NCBI GenBank assembly: GCA_028718545.1
Contig: JAQULT010000016.1
Location: forward strand, 1-32,211
From: Fidelibacterota bacterium
Lineage (GTDB): Bacteria > Fidelibacterota > Fidelibacteria > Fidelibacterales > Fidelibacteraceae
DNA: 32,211 nt
Direction of reading: 5' to 3'
The position numbers and the translations under genes were made by a program. Under the pieces are notes generated by a model. It worked only from the letters and a program-made list of their open reading frames with translations. It was not told where the DNA came from and ran no database searches. Positions 7,868 through 14,765 of this stretch are shown in pieces. Position 1 is the stretch's first letter; every line of letters starts with the position of its first letter.

Positions 7868-8767
7868 TCAGGGAGTACCGGTTTTTTTGTTCCGGATAAG
7901 CATCTGTAACAGTATTCCGCCCAGGATCAGCAGCAGACCGATAACGGTTGCCGGCTGAACAGCTTCTTTCAGGACATGGCGGATAAAGACAAGCGACAGG
8001 AAGGGGACCGCATAAATAAAATTACTGATCAGAGCAGTCGAGCTGCTGAGCCGCAGAGCGTTTAGCCAGAGCAGAAAGGTAATGCTCATTTCAAAGAGGC
8101 CCACGTAGACCGCGGCCGCAATACCCGGCAGGGAAAACGATTCCGGCCGGAAAAAGAGGATCGCCGTCAGTCCAAGGATCAGGGTGGAAATGCCGAAGGG
8201 GATCCAAAGACTGATCAGGGCATCGCTTCTGACGGTCTTACTGATCATCCAGTAAAAAACCCAGAACAGTGTGCTGGAAAAGGCCAGCAGCACACCGCCG
8301 GGGTTGATCCCTCCCGGCACCTGTTTTCCCCCCAGTACCAGGATCACTGCGCCGCCGAAGGAAATGCATAAAGCGGCGATACGCAGGTAGCGGAACGCCT
8401 CCTGCCGCAGCAGCATTGCAGCCAGGGAGAGTACCAACGGCCAGGTGAAATTGATGGCTTGTGCATATTGCGCCGGCAGCAGTTCATATGCCTTGAAAAG
8501 GATCAGATAATAGATCAGCGGATTCAGGATCCCCGCCAGGATAAGTTTTTTCAGATCATTGCGGGGCAATGTTTTTAGGTCCGGAAACTTTCTCCGTATC
8601 AGCATTAAAACGCTCAGGGCAATAAAAGATACGGCAGAAGCAAGGAACAGCAACTCAAAGGCAGTCCAGTAACGCAGAGCGATCTTGAAGGCCGTAGCGA
8701 CGGTGGACCAGAGCAGCAGGACCAGCCCGGCGAAGACCAAAGCCACGGTGTCGTTTTTTACAGTCAT
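7868..8767 (-). CDS. EamA/DMT-family inner-membrane permease
   Basis: A 299-residue polytopic membrane protein with about ten hydrophobic segments arranged as two EamA repeats (roughly residues 10-140 and 150-290). The first repeat begins with LVLLLWSTVATAFKIAL and the second has the FSSTLFWVFYWMISK segment, both typical of the drug/metabolite transporter superfamily. The frame can be extended 13 codons to a GTG at 8806, but the ATG at 8767 gives the usual family length and begins directly before the first membrane helix. The substrate is unknown; relatives export amino acids, nucleobases or other small metabolites. It is transcribed in the same direction as the molybdenum hydroxylase operon and ends 98 nt before it, so it might be cotranscribed and related to purine use, but nothing in the sequence shows this. 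Confidence 0.85.
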   Translation of the reverse strand: MTVKNDTVALVFAGLVLLLWSTVATAFKIALRYWTAFELLFLASAVSFIALSVLMLIRRKFPDLKTLPRNDLKKLILAGILNPLIYYLILFKAYELLPAQYAQAINFTWPLVLSLAAMLLRQEAFRYLRIAALCISFGGAVILVLGGKQVPGGINPGGVLLAFSSTLFWVFYWMISKTVRSDALISLWIPFGISTLILGLTAILFFRPESFSLPGIAAAVYVGLFEMSITFLLWLNALRLSSSTALISNFIYAVPFLSLVFIRHVLKEAVQPATVIGLLLILGGILLQMLIRNKKTGTP

Positions 8768-8884
8768 TTTGAAAACCCCGTCATTGATATGCAGGTAATT
8801 TATCACAAATTTAGGAATTAATCGACTACAATGACAAAAGAATAGCGGTCTCGCTTCCGGCTTTTATTTATGCAAAAATTGTTA

Positions 8885-8911
8885 TATACTTTTTCTGAAC
8901 TTGATCTGAAC
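8885..8911 (+). promoter_or_regulatory. Candidate -10 with adjacent 7-nt direct repeat upstream of the PLD gene
   Basis: TATACT at 8885-8890 is a good -10 candidate; a weak TTTATT at 8863-8868 sits 16 nt upstream. Immediately downstream the heptamer TCTGAAC occurs twice (8894-8900 and 8905-8911), separated by TTGA, a period of 11 nt or one helical turn. The region between 8768 and 8939 must hold divergent promoters for this gene and the EamA gene. A strong ribosome site (GGAAGGGG) precedes the ATG at 8940. Confidence 0.35.
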
Positions 8912-8939
8912 ACCGAAACCGGAAGGGGATCTATAAAAT

Positions 8940-10148
8940 ATGAAACGATTCTTCATGTTTATTCTGCCCTTGCTTGCCGTCGCTTTACTTTTTGGGAAAG
9001 GCCCTATTGAGCTGGTAGAAAGCATTCCCGTCGAGACTACCCTGGACAATGAAGATATCCGCAATACGCCGGAGGTCTGGCTGGAGATGATCAATGGCGC
9101 AAAGCGCACACTGGACTTCGGCGAATTCTATATTTCGCACAAAGACGGCGAAGCCCTGACACCCGTACTGGAGGCCGTGACCGCCGCCGCGGACCGCGGC
9201 GTGCAGGTACGTTTTGTGATCGATGGCAGCATGTACAAAACCTATCCGGAAACTGCAGACAAACTGAACGAATATCCGAATATCGAAGTACGGGTTTACG
9301 ACCTCAACGGAATCACAGGCGGCGTACTGCATGCAAAATATTTCATCGTCGATGAGCGCGAGATCTTTCTCGGTTCGCAGAATTTCGACTGGCGGGCGCT
9401 CAAACATATTCACGAACTGGGATTGAGAATTGAAGACAAATCACTGGTAAAATTCTACAAACAATTATTCGATCTTGACTGGGCCCTGTCGGCGGAAGAC
9501 GCCGATACGGATGCTATCCTCGGGTGCATTCGGTCCGATGAAAATTTATACCGGGTTTCCATCACGGACAAGGGATACGGAAAATCCACGCTGCTTCCCA
9601 CGGCCAGCAATCCGCGCATTATTTACTATCCCGCCAACGGGGATGAAATACAATTGCTGAATTTGATCGATCATGCGGAAGAAAGTATCCGGATCCAACT
9701 GCTGAGTTATTCGCCGCTTTCCCGGGACGGATTGTATGAGCAACTGGATTTTGCCCTTCGCCGTGCGGCGGCACGCGGGGTGAACATTGAAATGATCCTT
9801 TCCGACTGGAATTTCCATTCCCCGCGTATCGAATATATCAAATCCCTGCATGCCGTTCCCAATATCACCGTAAAATTTTCGACCATTCCCGAAGCCTCGG
9901 AAGGCTATATCGGCTATGCCCGCGTGGAGCACTGCAAGTTCATGGTTATTGACAACAGTGTCTTCTGGCTGGGGACCTCCAATTGGTCAAAAAGCTATTT
10001 CCATCATGGCAGGAATCTGGGAATTGTTGTGAAGAATAATAAAATGGCCAAACGCGTATCGGATATCTTTTTGAAAAGTTGGGACTCCGGATACTGCAGC
10101 CCTGTGGAACTTGGGAAAAACTACGAAGCAAAGCGCACGGCAGAATAA
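8940..10148 (+). CDS. Secreted phospholipase D-fold protein (PLD3/PLD4/K4-like)
   Basis: A 402-residue protein with an N-terminal signal peptide or membrane anchor (MKRFF, then a hydrophobic stretch at residues 5-18, no lipobox) and two HKD motifs. HKD1 is HAKYFIVDE (H131, K133, D138) followed by FLGSQNFDWRAL; HKD2 is HCKFMVIDN (H331, K333, D338) followed by LGTSNWSKSYF. The GS.N.DWR.L...HELG and GTSNWS..YF patterns are those of the PLD3/PLD4 and poxvirus K4/F13 branch rather than of cardiolipin synthases, as far as I can judge from memory. Members of the superfamily hydrolyse phosphodiester bonds in phospholipids or nucleic acids through a phosphohistidine intermediate; PLD3/4 and K4 act as nucleases. 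Location is probably periplasmic or extracellular. It stands alone between divergent and gene-poor DNA. Confidence 0.87.
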   Translation: MKRFFMFILPLLAVALLFGKGPIELVESIPVETTLDNEDIRNTPEVWLEMINGAKRTLDFGEFYISHKDGEALTPVLEAVTAAADRGVQVRFVIDGSMYKTYPETADKLNEYPNIEVRVYDLNGITGGVLHAKYFIVDEREIFLGSQNFDWRALKHIHELGLRIEDKSLVKFYKQLFDLDWALSAEDADTDAILGCIRSDENLYRVSITDKGYGKSTLLPTASNPRIIYYPANGDEIQLLNLIDHAEESIRIQLLSYSPLSRDGLYEQLDFALRRAAARGVNIEMILSDWNFHSPRIEYIKSLHAVPNITVKFSTIPEASEGYIGYARVEHCKFMVIDNSVFWLGTSNWSKSYFHHGRNLGIVVKNNKMAKRVSDIFLKSWDSGYCSPVELGKNYEAKRTAE

Positions 10149-10175
10149 TCACTGATCAAAAAAATTACCGCAATA

Positions 10176-10196
10176 GCAGGAAAGGTTTTTTCCTGC
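10176..10196 (+). terminator. Hairpin after the PLD gene, probable terminator
   Basis: GCAGGAAA and TTTCCTGC form a perfect 8-bp stem around a 5-nt loop, 28 nt past the PLD stop codon. The T-rich 3' arm is followed by AGTTTACTT, so the U-tract is partly inside the stem. It also borders the end of the minus-strand remnant at 10200. Confidence 0.5.
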
Positions 10197-10199
10197 AGT

Positions 10200-10430
10200 T
10201 TACTTCAGGAAAATAAACGAAAAAGGGCCGACTTCCGCGGAAGCTGCATTATTTGTCCGGATCATACCCCCGTATGATAATGGGGCAATCTGTACACCGC
10301 TGCAGATCAGCTCCGCTGCGAAAGGTCCGCTCAATTTATAGATAAAGGTAAATTCTCCCGTCAGTTTATTGACGGTCAGAGTGTTGTTCCTGGGAATCCG
10401 ACAGGAATAAAAATCCTTATTATTCGTTTT
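10200..10430 (-). pseudogene. Start-less reading frame, probable 3' remnant of a gene
   Basis: Within the 379-nt gap between the PLD gene and nusB, the minus strand holds 76 sense codons between an in-frame TGA (10433-10431) and a TAA (10202-10200). The only ATG is late (M of GGMIRTN). The translation looks like real protein: a beta-rich stretch NNTLTVNKLTGEFTFIYKLS, then GPFAAELICSGVQIAPLSYG, ending EVGPFSFIFLK. It could be the C-terminal domain of a secreted protein whose 5' part was lost. I do not recognise the family. The rest of the gap (10434-10527) holds only the nusB upstream region. Confidence 0.4.
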
Positions 10431-10527
10431 TCATTCGGCAGGGAATGATTGTATATTCAATTGCTATGAGAATGCGATTGAAAATGTTTTTTTCCTTTCC
10501 CCATCATTATAATAGGATGTGTCATAT

Positions 10528-10983
10528 ATGAAAAAGTTGCGTCGGAATGCAAGAATGCTCTGCATTCAGCATTTATATGCGTACCTGCAGCAACAGGACG
10601 AAGCTCTGGATGATGTGATCACCCGTAGTATGGCATTGAATGAGGAAACGGAATTCGATGAGGAATTTTTCCGCACGCTGATCCATAAAACCGTCAGCGA
10701 ACTTGAGCATCTGGACGAACGCATAAAAAAACGCTCCCGGAACTGGGATTTTTCGCGCATCACCCTGATGGACAAGATCATTCTCCGGCAATCCATCGCC
10801 GAGATGATGTATATCGAGGATGTACCGCCGCGTGTGACCATTTCTGAGGCCATTGAGCTGGCCAAAGAGTTTTCCACGGACGAAAGCCACGTATTTGTCA
10901 ACGGAATGCTGGACCGGATCTACAAGGATCTTGTTGAGGAAGGCATCCTGATGCCGGAGATCAAACCCGCCAAAGAAGGATAA
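10528..10983 (+). CDS. nusB: Transcription antitermination factor NusB
   Basis: A 151-residue NusB. The all-helical protein starts [18 protein letters not shown], matching the R..AR..A.Q.LY.. opening of the family, and ends with [29 protein letters not shown], the conserved NusB C-terminal signature. NusB binds boxA RNA with NusE (S10) and supports rRNA antitermination. The frame could start at a GTG (10519), but the ATG at 10528 is better placed behind AGGA (10514-10517). A TATAAT-like sequence lies only about 15 nt before the ATG, too close to be a confident promoter. The stop is 7 nt before secA, so both are probably on one transcript. Confidence 0.95.
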   Translation: MKKLRRNARMLCIQHLYAYLQQQDEALDDVITRSMALNEETEFDEEFFRTLIHKTVSELEHLDERIKKRSRNWDFSRITLMDKIILRQSIAEMMYIEDVPPRVTISEAIELAKEFSTDESHVFVNGMLDRIYKDLVEEGILMPEIKPAKEG

Positions 10984-10990
10984 TACCAAG

Positions 10991-13900
10991 ATGATATTCG
11001 AGAAAATACTGATAAAATTGTTCGGTAGCGCATCCGACCGCTATTTAAAAAAGATCCGTTTCCGTGTCGCGGAGATCAATGCCGCCTGTGAAGCGATAAA
11101 CGATATAAGTGATGACGCGCTTCGGCAGCGCACGCAGGAAATGATCGCGCTGATCGCCGAACGGCGCGATATTGCACGGCAGGAAGCCGAAAAGAACAAA
11201 CTGGATTCCGAAGCCGCTGATGCGGCGATCTTTGATGCAGAACAAAACACCCTGAACGAGCTTCAGGTGGAAGCTTTTGCGCTGGTCAAGCAGGCCTGCA
11301 AACGCCTGATGGGAAAGAAATTCCAGCTGATGGGACATGAAGTTGAATGGAATATGGTGCCTTTTGACGTGCAGCTTCTGGGTGCGATGGTCCTGCACAA
11401 CGGCGATATTGCCGAAATGAAGACCGGCGAAGGGAAAACGCTGGTCGCCACCATGCCTATTTTTCTCAATGCTCTGACCAAGCGCGGAGTGCACGTTGTG
11501 ACCGTGAACGACTATCTGGCCGAACGTGATGCGGAATGGATGGGGGTGATCTATGATTTTCTGGGTCTCAGCGTTGGCAAGATCCTGAATTCCATGCCGC
11601 CAAGCCAGCGAAAACAGCAGTATGCCTGCGATATTGTTTACGGGACCAACAACGAATTCGGGTTTGATTACCTGCGTGACAATATGGCCACCCATAAGGA
11701 GTATATGGTCCAGCGCGGCCATTATTATGCCATTGTAGATGAGGTGGACTCCGTCCTGATCGACGAAGCCCGGACACCGCTCATTATTTCCGGCCCGGTA
11801 CAGTCCAATACCCATGAACAGTTCCGCGATCTGCGCCCGCAGGTAGAACGACTGGTCCGCGCCCAGAACCGCAAGATCAATGCCCTTCTGGATGAATTGG
11901 AAAAAATTCCCGATGACCGGGAGCACGAACTGGAACTCGGCACCATCCTTCTGCAGGTCCAGCACGGGGAGCCCAAGAATCCGCGCTTTTTGAAACAAAT
12001 GCAGTCGGCGGAAATACAGGATAAGCTTTTCCGCAGCGAAAGTTATTACATGCAGGAAAAACGTCTGCACGAGATCGATGACATGCTGCTCTATGCCATT
12101 GACGAAAAAACACATACCATCGTGATCAGCGACGAAGGACGCAAGGTCCTAAATCCCGAAGACCCGGAATATTTTGTCATTCCGGATATCGGCGAGGAGT
12201 TTGTCAAGATCGACGAAGATGCGAATCTCAGTGACGAGGACAAGCAAAAGGCCAAGGCTGAAGTCCAGAAAAAACACAGCCGTAAAAGTGAGATGATCCA
12301 TAATATCACCCAGCTTCTGCGCGCCTATGCGCTCTACGAAAAGGATGTGGAATATGTGGTCAAAGACGGCAAGGTATTGATCGTGGATGAGTTCACGGGG
12401 CGTATTTTGCCCGGCCGGCGCTACAGCGACGGACTGCACCAGGCGATCGAGGCAAAGGAACGGGTGCGCATTGAAGGCGAAAACCAGACACTGGCGACCA
12501 TTACCCTGCAGAACTATTTCCGCATGTACGACAAGCTGGCCGGCATGACCGGTACAGCCGCCACCGAGGCCGGAGAATTCGAACAGATCTATAACCTGGA
12601 AGTAGTCTCCATTCCCACAAACCAGCCCGTGGTCCGCAAGGACTATGATGATCAGATCTATAAAAGCCGGCAGGCGAAACATCAGGCCATCATCAAAGAT
12701 ATCAGCGAAAGCTTTCGCCGCGGACAGCCGGTTCTGGTGGGTACCATCAGCGTGGAAATTTCCGAAATGCTCAGCAAACAGTTGAAACGGGCGGGTATCC
12801 CGCATAATGTTCTGAACGCCAAGCAGCATCAGCGTGAAGCGGAGATCGTTACGCTTGCCGGGCAGCGCAGTGCGGTAACCATTGCAACCAACATGGCGGG
12901 TCGTGGTACGGATATCAAGATCTCGAATGAAGTACGGGAACTCGGAGGACTCAAGATCATCGGCACGGAGCGGCATGAATCACGGCGTATCGACAATCAG
13001 CTGCGCGGACGTTCCGGCCGCCAGGGCGATCCCGGAGAATCTATCTTTTATATTTCTCTCGAAGATGACCTGATGCGCCTTTTCGGCAACTTGAAAGGGA
13101 ATGCTTTGATGGATGCCATTCCCGATGACGAGGTTATCGCAATGCCCATGATGACCCGCATGATCGAGCGCGCGCAAAAACGGGTCGAAGAACGCAACTT
13201 CGGTATTCGTAAGCATTTGCTGGAATATGACGATGTGATGAACAAACAGCGCGAGGTGATCTACGACCGCCGTTCTTATGCGCTTGAAGGCGGAAATCTT
13301 CAGAAAGAGATCGAACAAATGCTGCAGGAATTCGTGGAAAACAGCGTCGCGAATTTTACCCAGGACAATAATACGGAAAACTGGCGCTGGGAAGAACTGC
13401 GTCAGGAAATGCTCAGCACCGTGATGTGCGATATCCCCGGCGAACACGACAACATCAGCCGCAAAGAACTGAGTGCATTTTTTCTGGAACAAGCCCGGGA
13501 AACCTATCAGCGCAAGCTGTCCCTGTACCCCGAAGCCCTGATGCGTGACTTTGAGCGCTGGGCCTACCTGAACAGCATAGACGGTCTTTGGAAAGAGCAT
13601 CTTTATGAGCTTGACCAGATCAAGGAAGGTGTGGGTCTGCAGGCCTATGCCCAAAAAGATCCCCTCCTGATCTATAAATCCGAAGCCTTTGAATCATTCC
13701 GGAATCTGCTGGAACAGATCAACAAAACCACACTCCGCCTGCTCTACCGTACAGAGATCCAACTGCGGGACGAACCCCGGCCGCCGCTGCAGCAGCCCGT
13801 ACAGGTCCGCCATGCACAGTCGCAGAACATGGGTTTTGCCTCCGGTACCGGAGAAGCCCAGGCGCCCTCGCAACCCAAAGCGCCGCAGGCCGGTAAGACC

Positions 13901-13996
13901 GAGCCGGTTCGCCGCGATCATCCCAAGATCGGACGCAACGATCCCTGTCCCTGCGGCAGCGGGAAAAAGTACAAGAATTGCCACGGGCAGGTCTGA
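10991..13996 (+). CDS. secA: Preprotein translocase ATPase SecA
   Basis: A 1001-residue SecA, longer than the 901 residues of E. coli. Nucleotide domain motifs: [14 protein letters not shown] (Walker A, GEGKT at 146-150), [35 protein letters not shown] (Walker B region, about 249-269), and the NBD2 motif [11 protein letters not shown] near residue 637. The preprotein-crosslinking domain carries an insertion (about 270-400, containing a [11 protein letters not shown] segment and a YFVIPDI segment) that resembles Bacteroidota/Chlorobiota SecA. The C-terminal linker is rich in Q, P and A and ends in the SEC-C zinc motif [13 protein letters not shown] (C986, C988, C997, H998), used to bind SecB or ribosomes. 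SecA drives export through SecYEG at the inner membrane. AAGGA in the end of nusB precedes the ATG. Convergent with the lipocalin gene. Confidence 0.98.
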   Translation: MIFEKILIKLFGSASDRYLKKIRFRVAEINAACEAINDISDDALRQRTQEMIALIAERRDIARQEAEKNKLDSEAADAAIFDAEQNTLNELQVEAFALVKQACKRLMGKKFQLMGHEVEWNMVPFDVQLLGAMVLHNGDIAEMKTGEGKTLVATMPIFLNALTKRGVHVVTVNDYLAERDAEWMGVIYDFLGLSVGKILNSMPPSQRKQQYACDIVYGTNNEFGFDYLRDNMATHKEYMVQRGHYYAIVDEVDSVLIDEARTPLIISGPVQSNTHEQFRDLRPQVERLVRAQNRKINALLDELEKIPDDREHELELGTILLQVQHGEPKNPRFLKQMQSAEIQDKLFRSESYYMQEKRLHEIDDMLLYAIDEKTHTIVISDEGRKVLNPEDPEYFVIPDIGEEFVKIDEDANLSDEDKQKAKAEVQKKHSRKSEMIHNITQLLRAYALYEKDVEYVVKDGKVLIVDEFTGRILPGRRYSDGLHQAIEAKERVRIEGENQTLATITLQNYFRMYDKLAGMTGTAATEAGEFEQIYNLEVVSIPTNQPVVRKDYDDQIYKSRQAKHQAIIKDISESFRRGQPVLVGTISVEISEMLSKQLKRAGIPHNVLNAKQHQREAEIVTLAGQRSAVTIATNMAGRGTDIKISNEVRELGGLKIIGTERHESRRIDNQLRGRSGRQGDPGESIFYISLEDDLMRLFGNLKGNALMDAIPDDEVIAMPMMTRMIERAQKRVEERNFGIRKHLLEYDDVMNKQREVIYDRRSYALEGGNLQKEIEQMLQEFVENSVANFTQDNNTENWRWEELRQEMLSTVMCDIPGEHDNISRKELSAFFLEQARETYQRKLSLYPEALMRDFERWAYLNSIDGLWKEHLYELDQIKEGVGLQAYAQKDPLLIYKSEAFESFRNLLEQINKTTLRLLYRTEIQLRDEPRPPLQQPVQVRHAQSQNMGFASGTGEAQAPSQPKAPQAGKTEPVRRDHPKIGRNDPCPCGSGKKYKNCHGQV

Positions 13997-14112
13997 TCTT
14001 TCGTGAATCGCGAGACGTTAATTCGTCTGTATAAAAACACTCCGCAGCGGGGAATAAAAACGGGAAATGGAATTTACCGGTAAACTTTTCGCATTACGCC
14101 CGGACGCAACCC

Positions 14113-14144
14113 ATAACTCAAAACTCAATACTCATAACTCAATA
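14113..14144. repeat. Short tandem repeat, period 7
   Basis: Between the convergent ends of secA and the lipocalin gene, the pentamer ACTCA recurs four times at exactly 7-nt spacing, with units close to AACTCAA. It lies 7 nt past the lipocalin stop. The 155-nt interval otherwise shows only a weak hairpin (AGACG/CGTCT at 14013-14028) after secA. Confidence 0.6.
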
Positions 14145-14151
14145 CCGGCCT

Positions 14152-14688
14152 TTACTGCGGAAAGATTAGTTCGGCCGTATTGAATCCGTATCCGTCGGCA
14201 AGGCTTTTCAGCTTTTCCAGAACAGCGGGATCAAGTTCGGGCTGACGGGTTAGTATCCAGAGGTATTTTGTTGAATTGCCGGCCACCAGCGCCCATTGGT
14301 AGTTTTCCCGGTCCAGAGCGATGATGTTGTAATCGGAATAAAAGGGACCAAAAAAGGAGACTTGGATCCGTGCGGGTTCCTTGGGATCCGGAATGAGCGC
14401 TTTTGCCCTTGCCTCCCTGAACTTTCCGTTCTTGATCCCGGTATTTACCACACGGATGCGGGTCCTGCCCTGTTTATCCGGATCCAGCAGGGAGTAATTC
14501 GCTTTTGTTTCGGTCATGCCCTTTTCAAAGGGGACATCCAGGCGGGCGTATTCATACCAGGATCCGAGATAGCGATCAAGTTTCACATCATTGACAACCG
14601 TCATGGAACGGGAGAAATCTGAAAACTGCATATTGCTGCACCCCAGTGTTAAAATAACCAACAATAAAGTCAACGTTGCTTTTTTCAT
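14152..14688 (-). CDS. blc: Blc-type outer-membrane lipocalin lipoprotein
   Basis: A 178-residue bacterial lipocalin. The signal peptide ends in a lipobox (ILTLGC, C17), so the mature protein is lipid-anchored. The lipocalin G-x-W motif is LGSWYEYARLDVPFEKG (G42, W44), followed by the beta-barrel pattern of Blc: TETKANYSLLD, IRVVNTGI, ARIQVSFFGPFYSDYNIIALD, WALVAGNSTKYLWILTRQP. These C-terminal strands are very close to the E. coli Blc consensus as I recall it. Blc binds fatty acids or lysophospholipids and is thought to act in outer-membrane lipid upkeep. GAAAGGA precedes the ATG by 5 nt. The gene lies 77 nt downstream of the lamin-tail gene and may be cotranscribed or use a promoter in that AT-rich gap. 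Confidence 0.93.
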   Translation of the reverse strand: MKKATLTLLLVILTLGCSNMQFSDFSRSMTVVNDVKLDRYLGSWYEYARLDVPFEKGMTETKANYSLLDPDKQGRTRIRVVNTGIKNGKFREARAKALIPDPKEPARIQVSFFGPFYSDYNIIALDRENYQWALVAGNSTKYLWILTRQPELDPAVLEKLKSLADGYGFNTAELIFPQ

Positions 14689-14765
14689 TTTTTCCTTTCT
14701 TTTTTATTGTCCTGAATATAATGAAAATACACGATATTTGAAAAAGTATCTTTTTTTTTACATTC

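Noticed and set aside
10510..10518. TATAAT-like box upstream of nusB
   Set aside because: Only about 15 nt before the chosen start and without a -35 at the right distance, so not a convincing promoter.
11045..12115. Long minus-strand open frame (356 codons) inside secA
   Set aside because: Lies entirely antisense within secA, with no ribosome site or recognisable domain.
14013..14028. Hairpin AGACG/CGTCT after secA as a terminator
   Set aside because: Five-base stem with a 6-nt AT loop and no U-tract; too weak to annotate separately.
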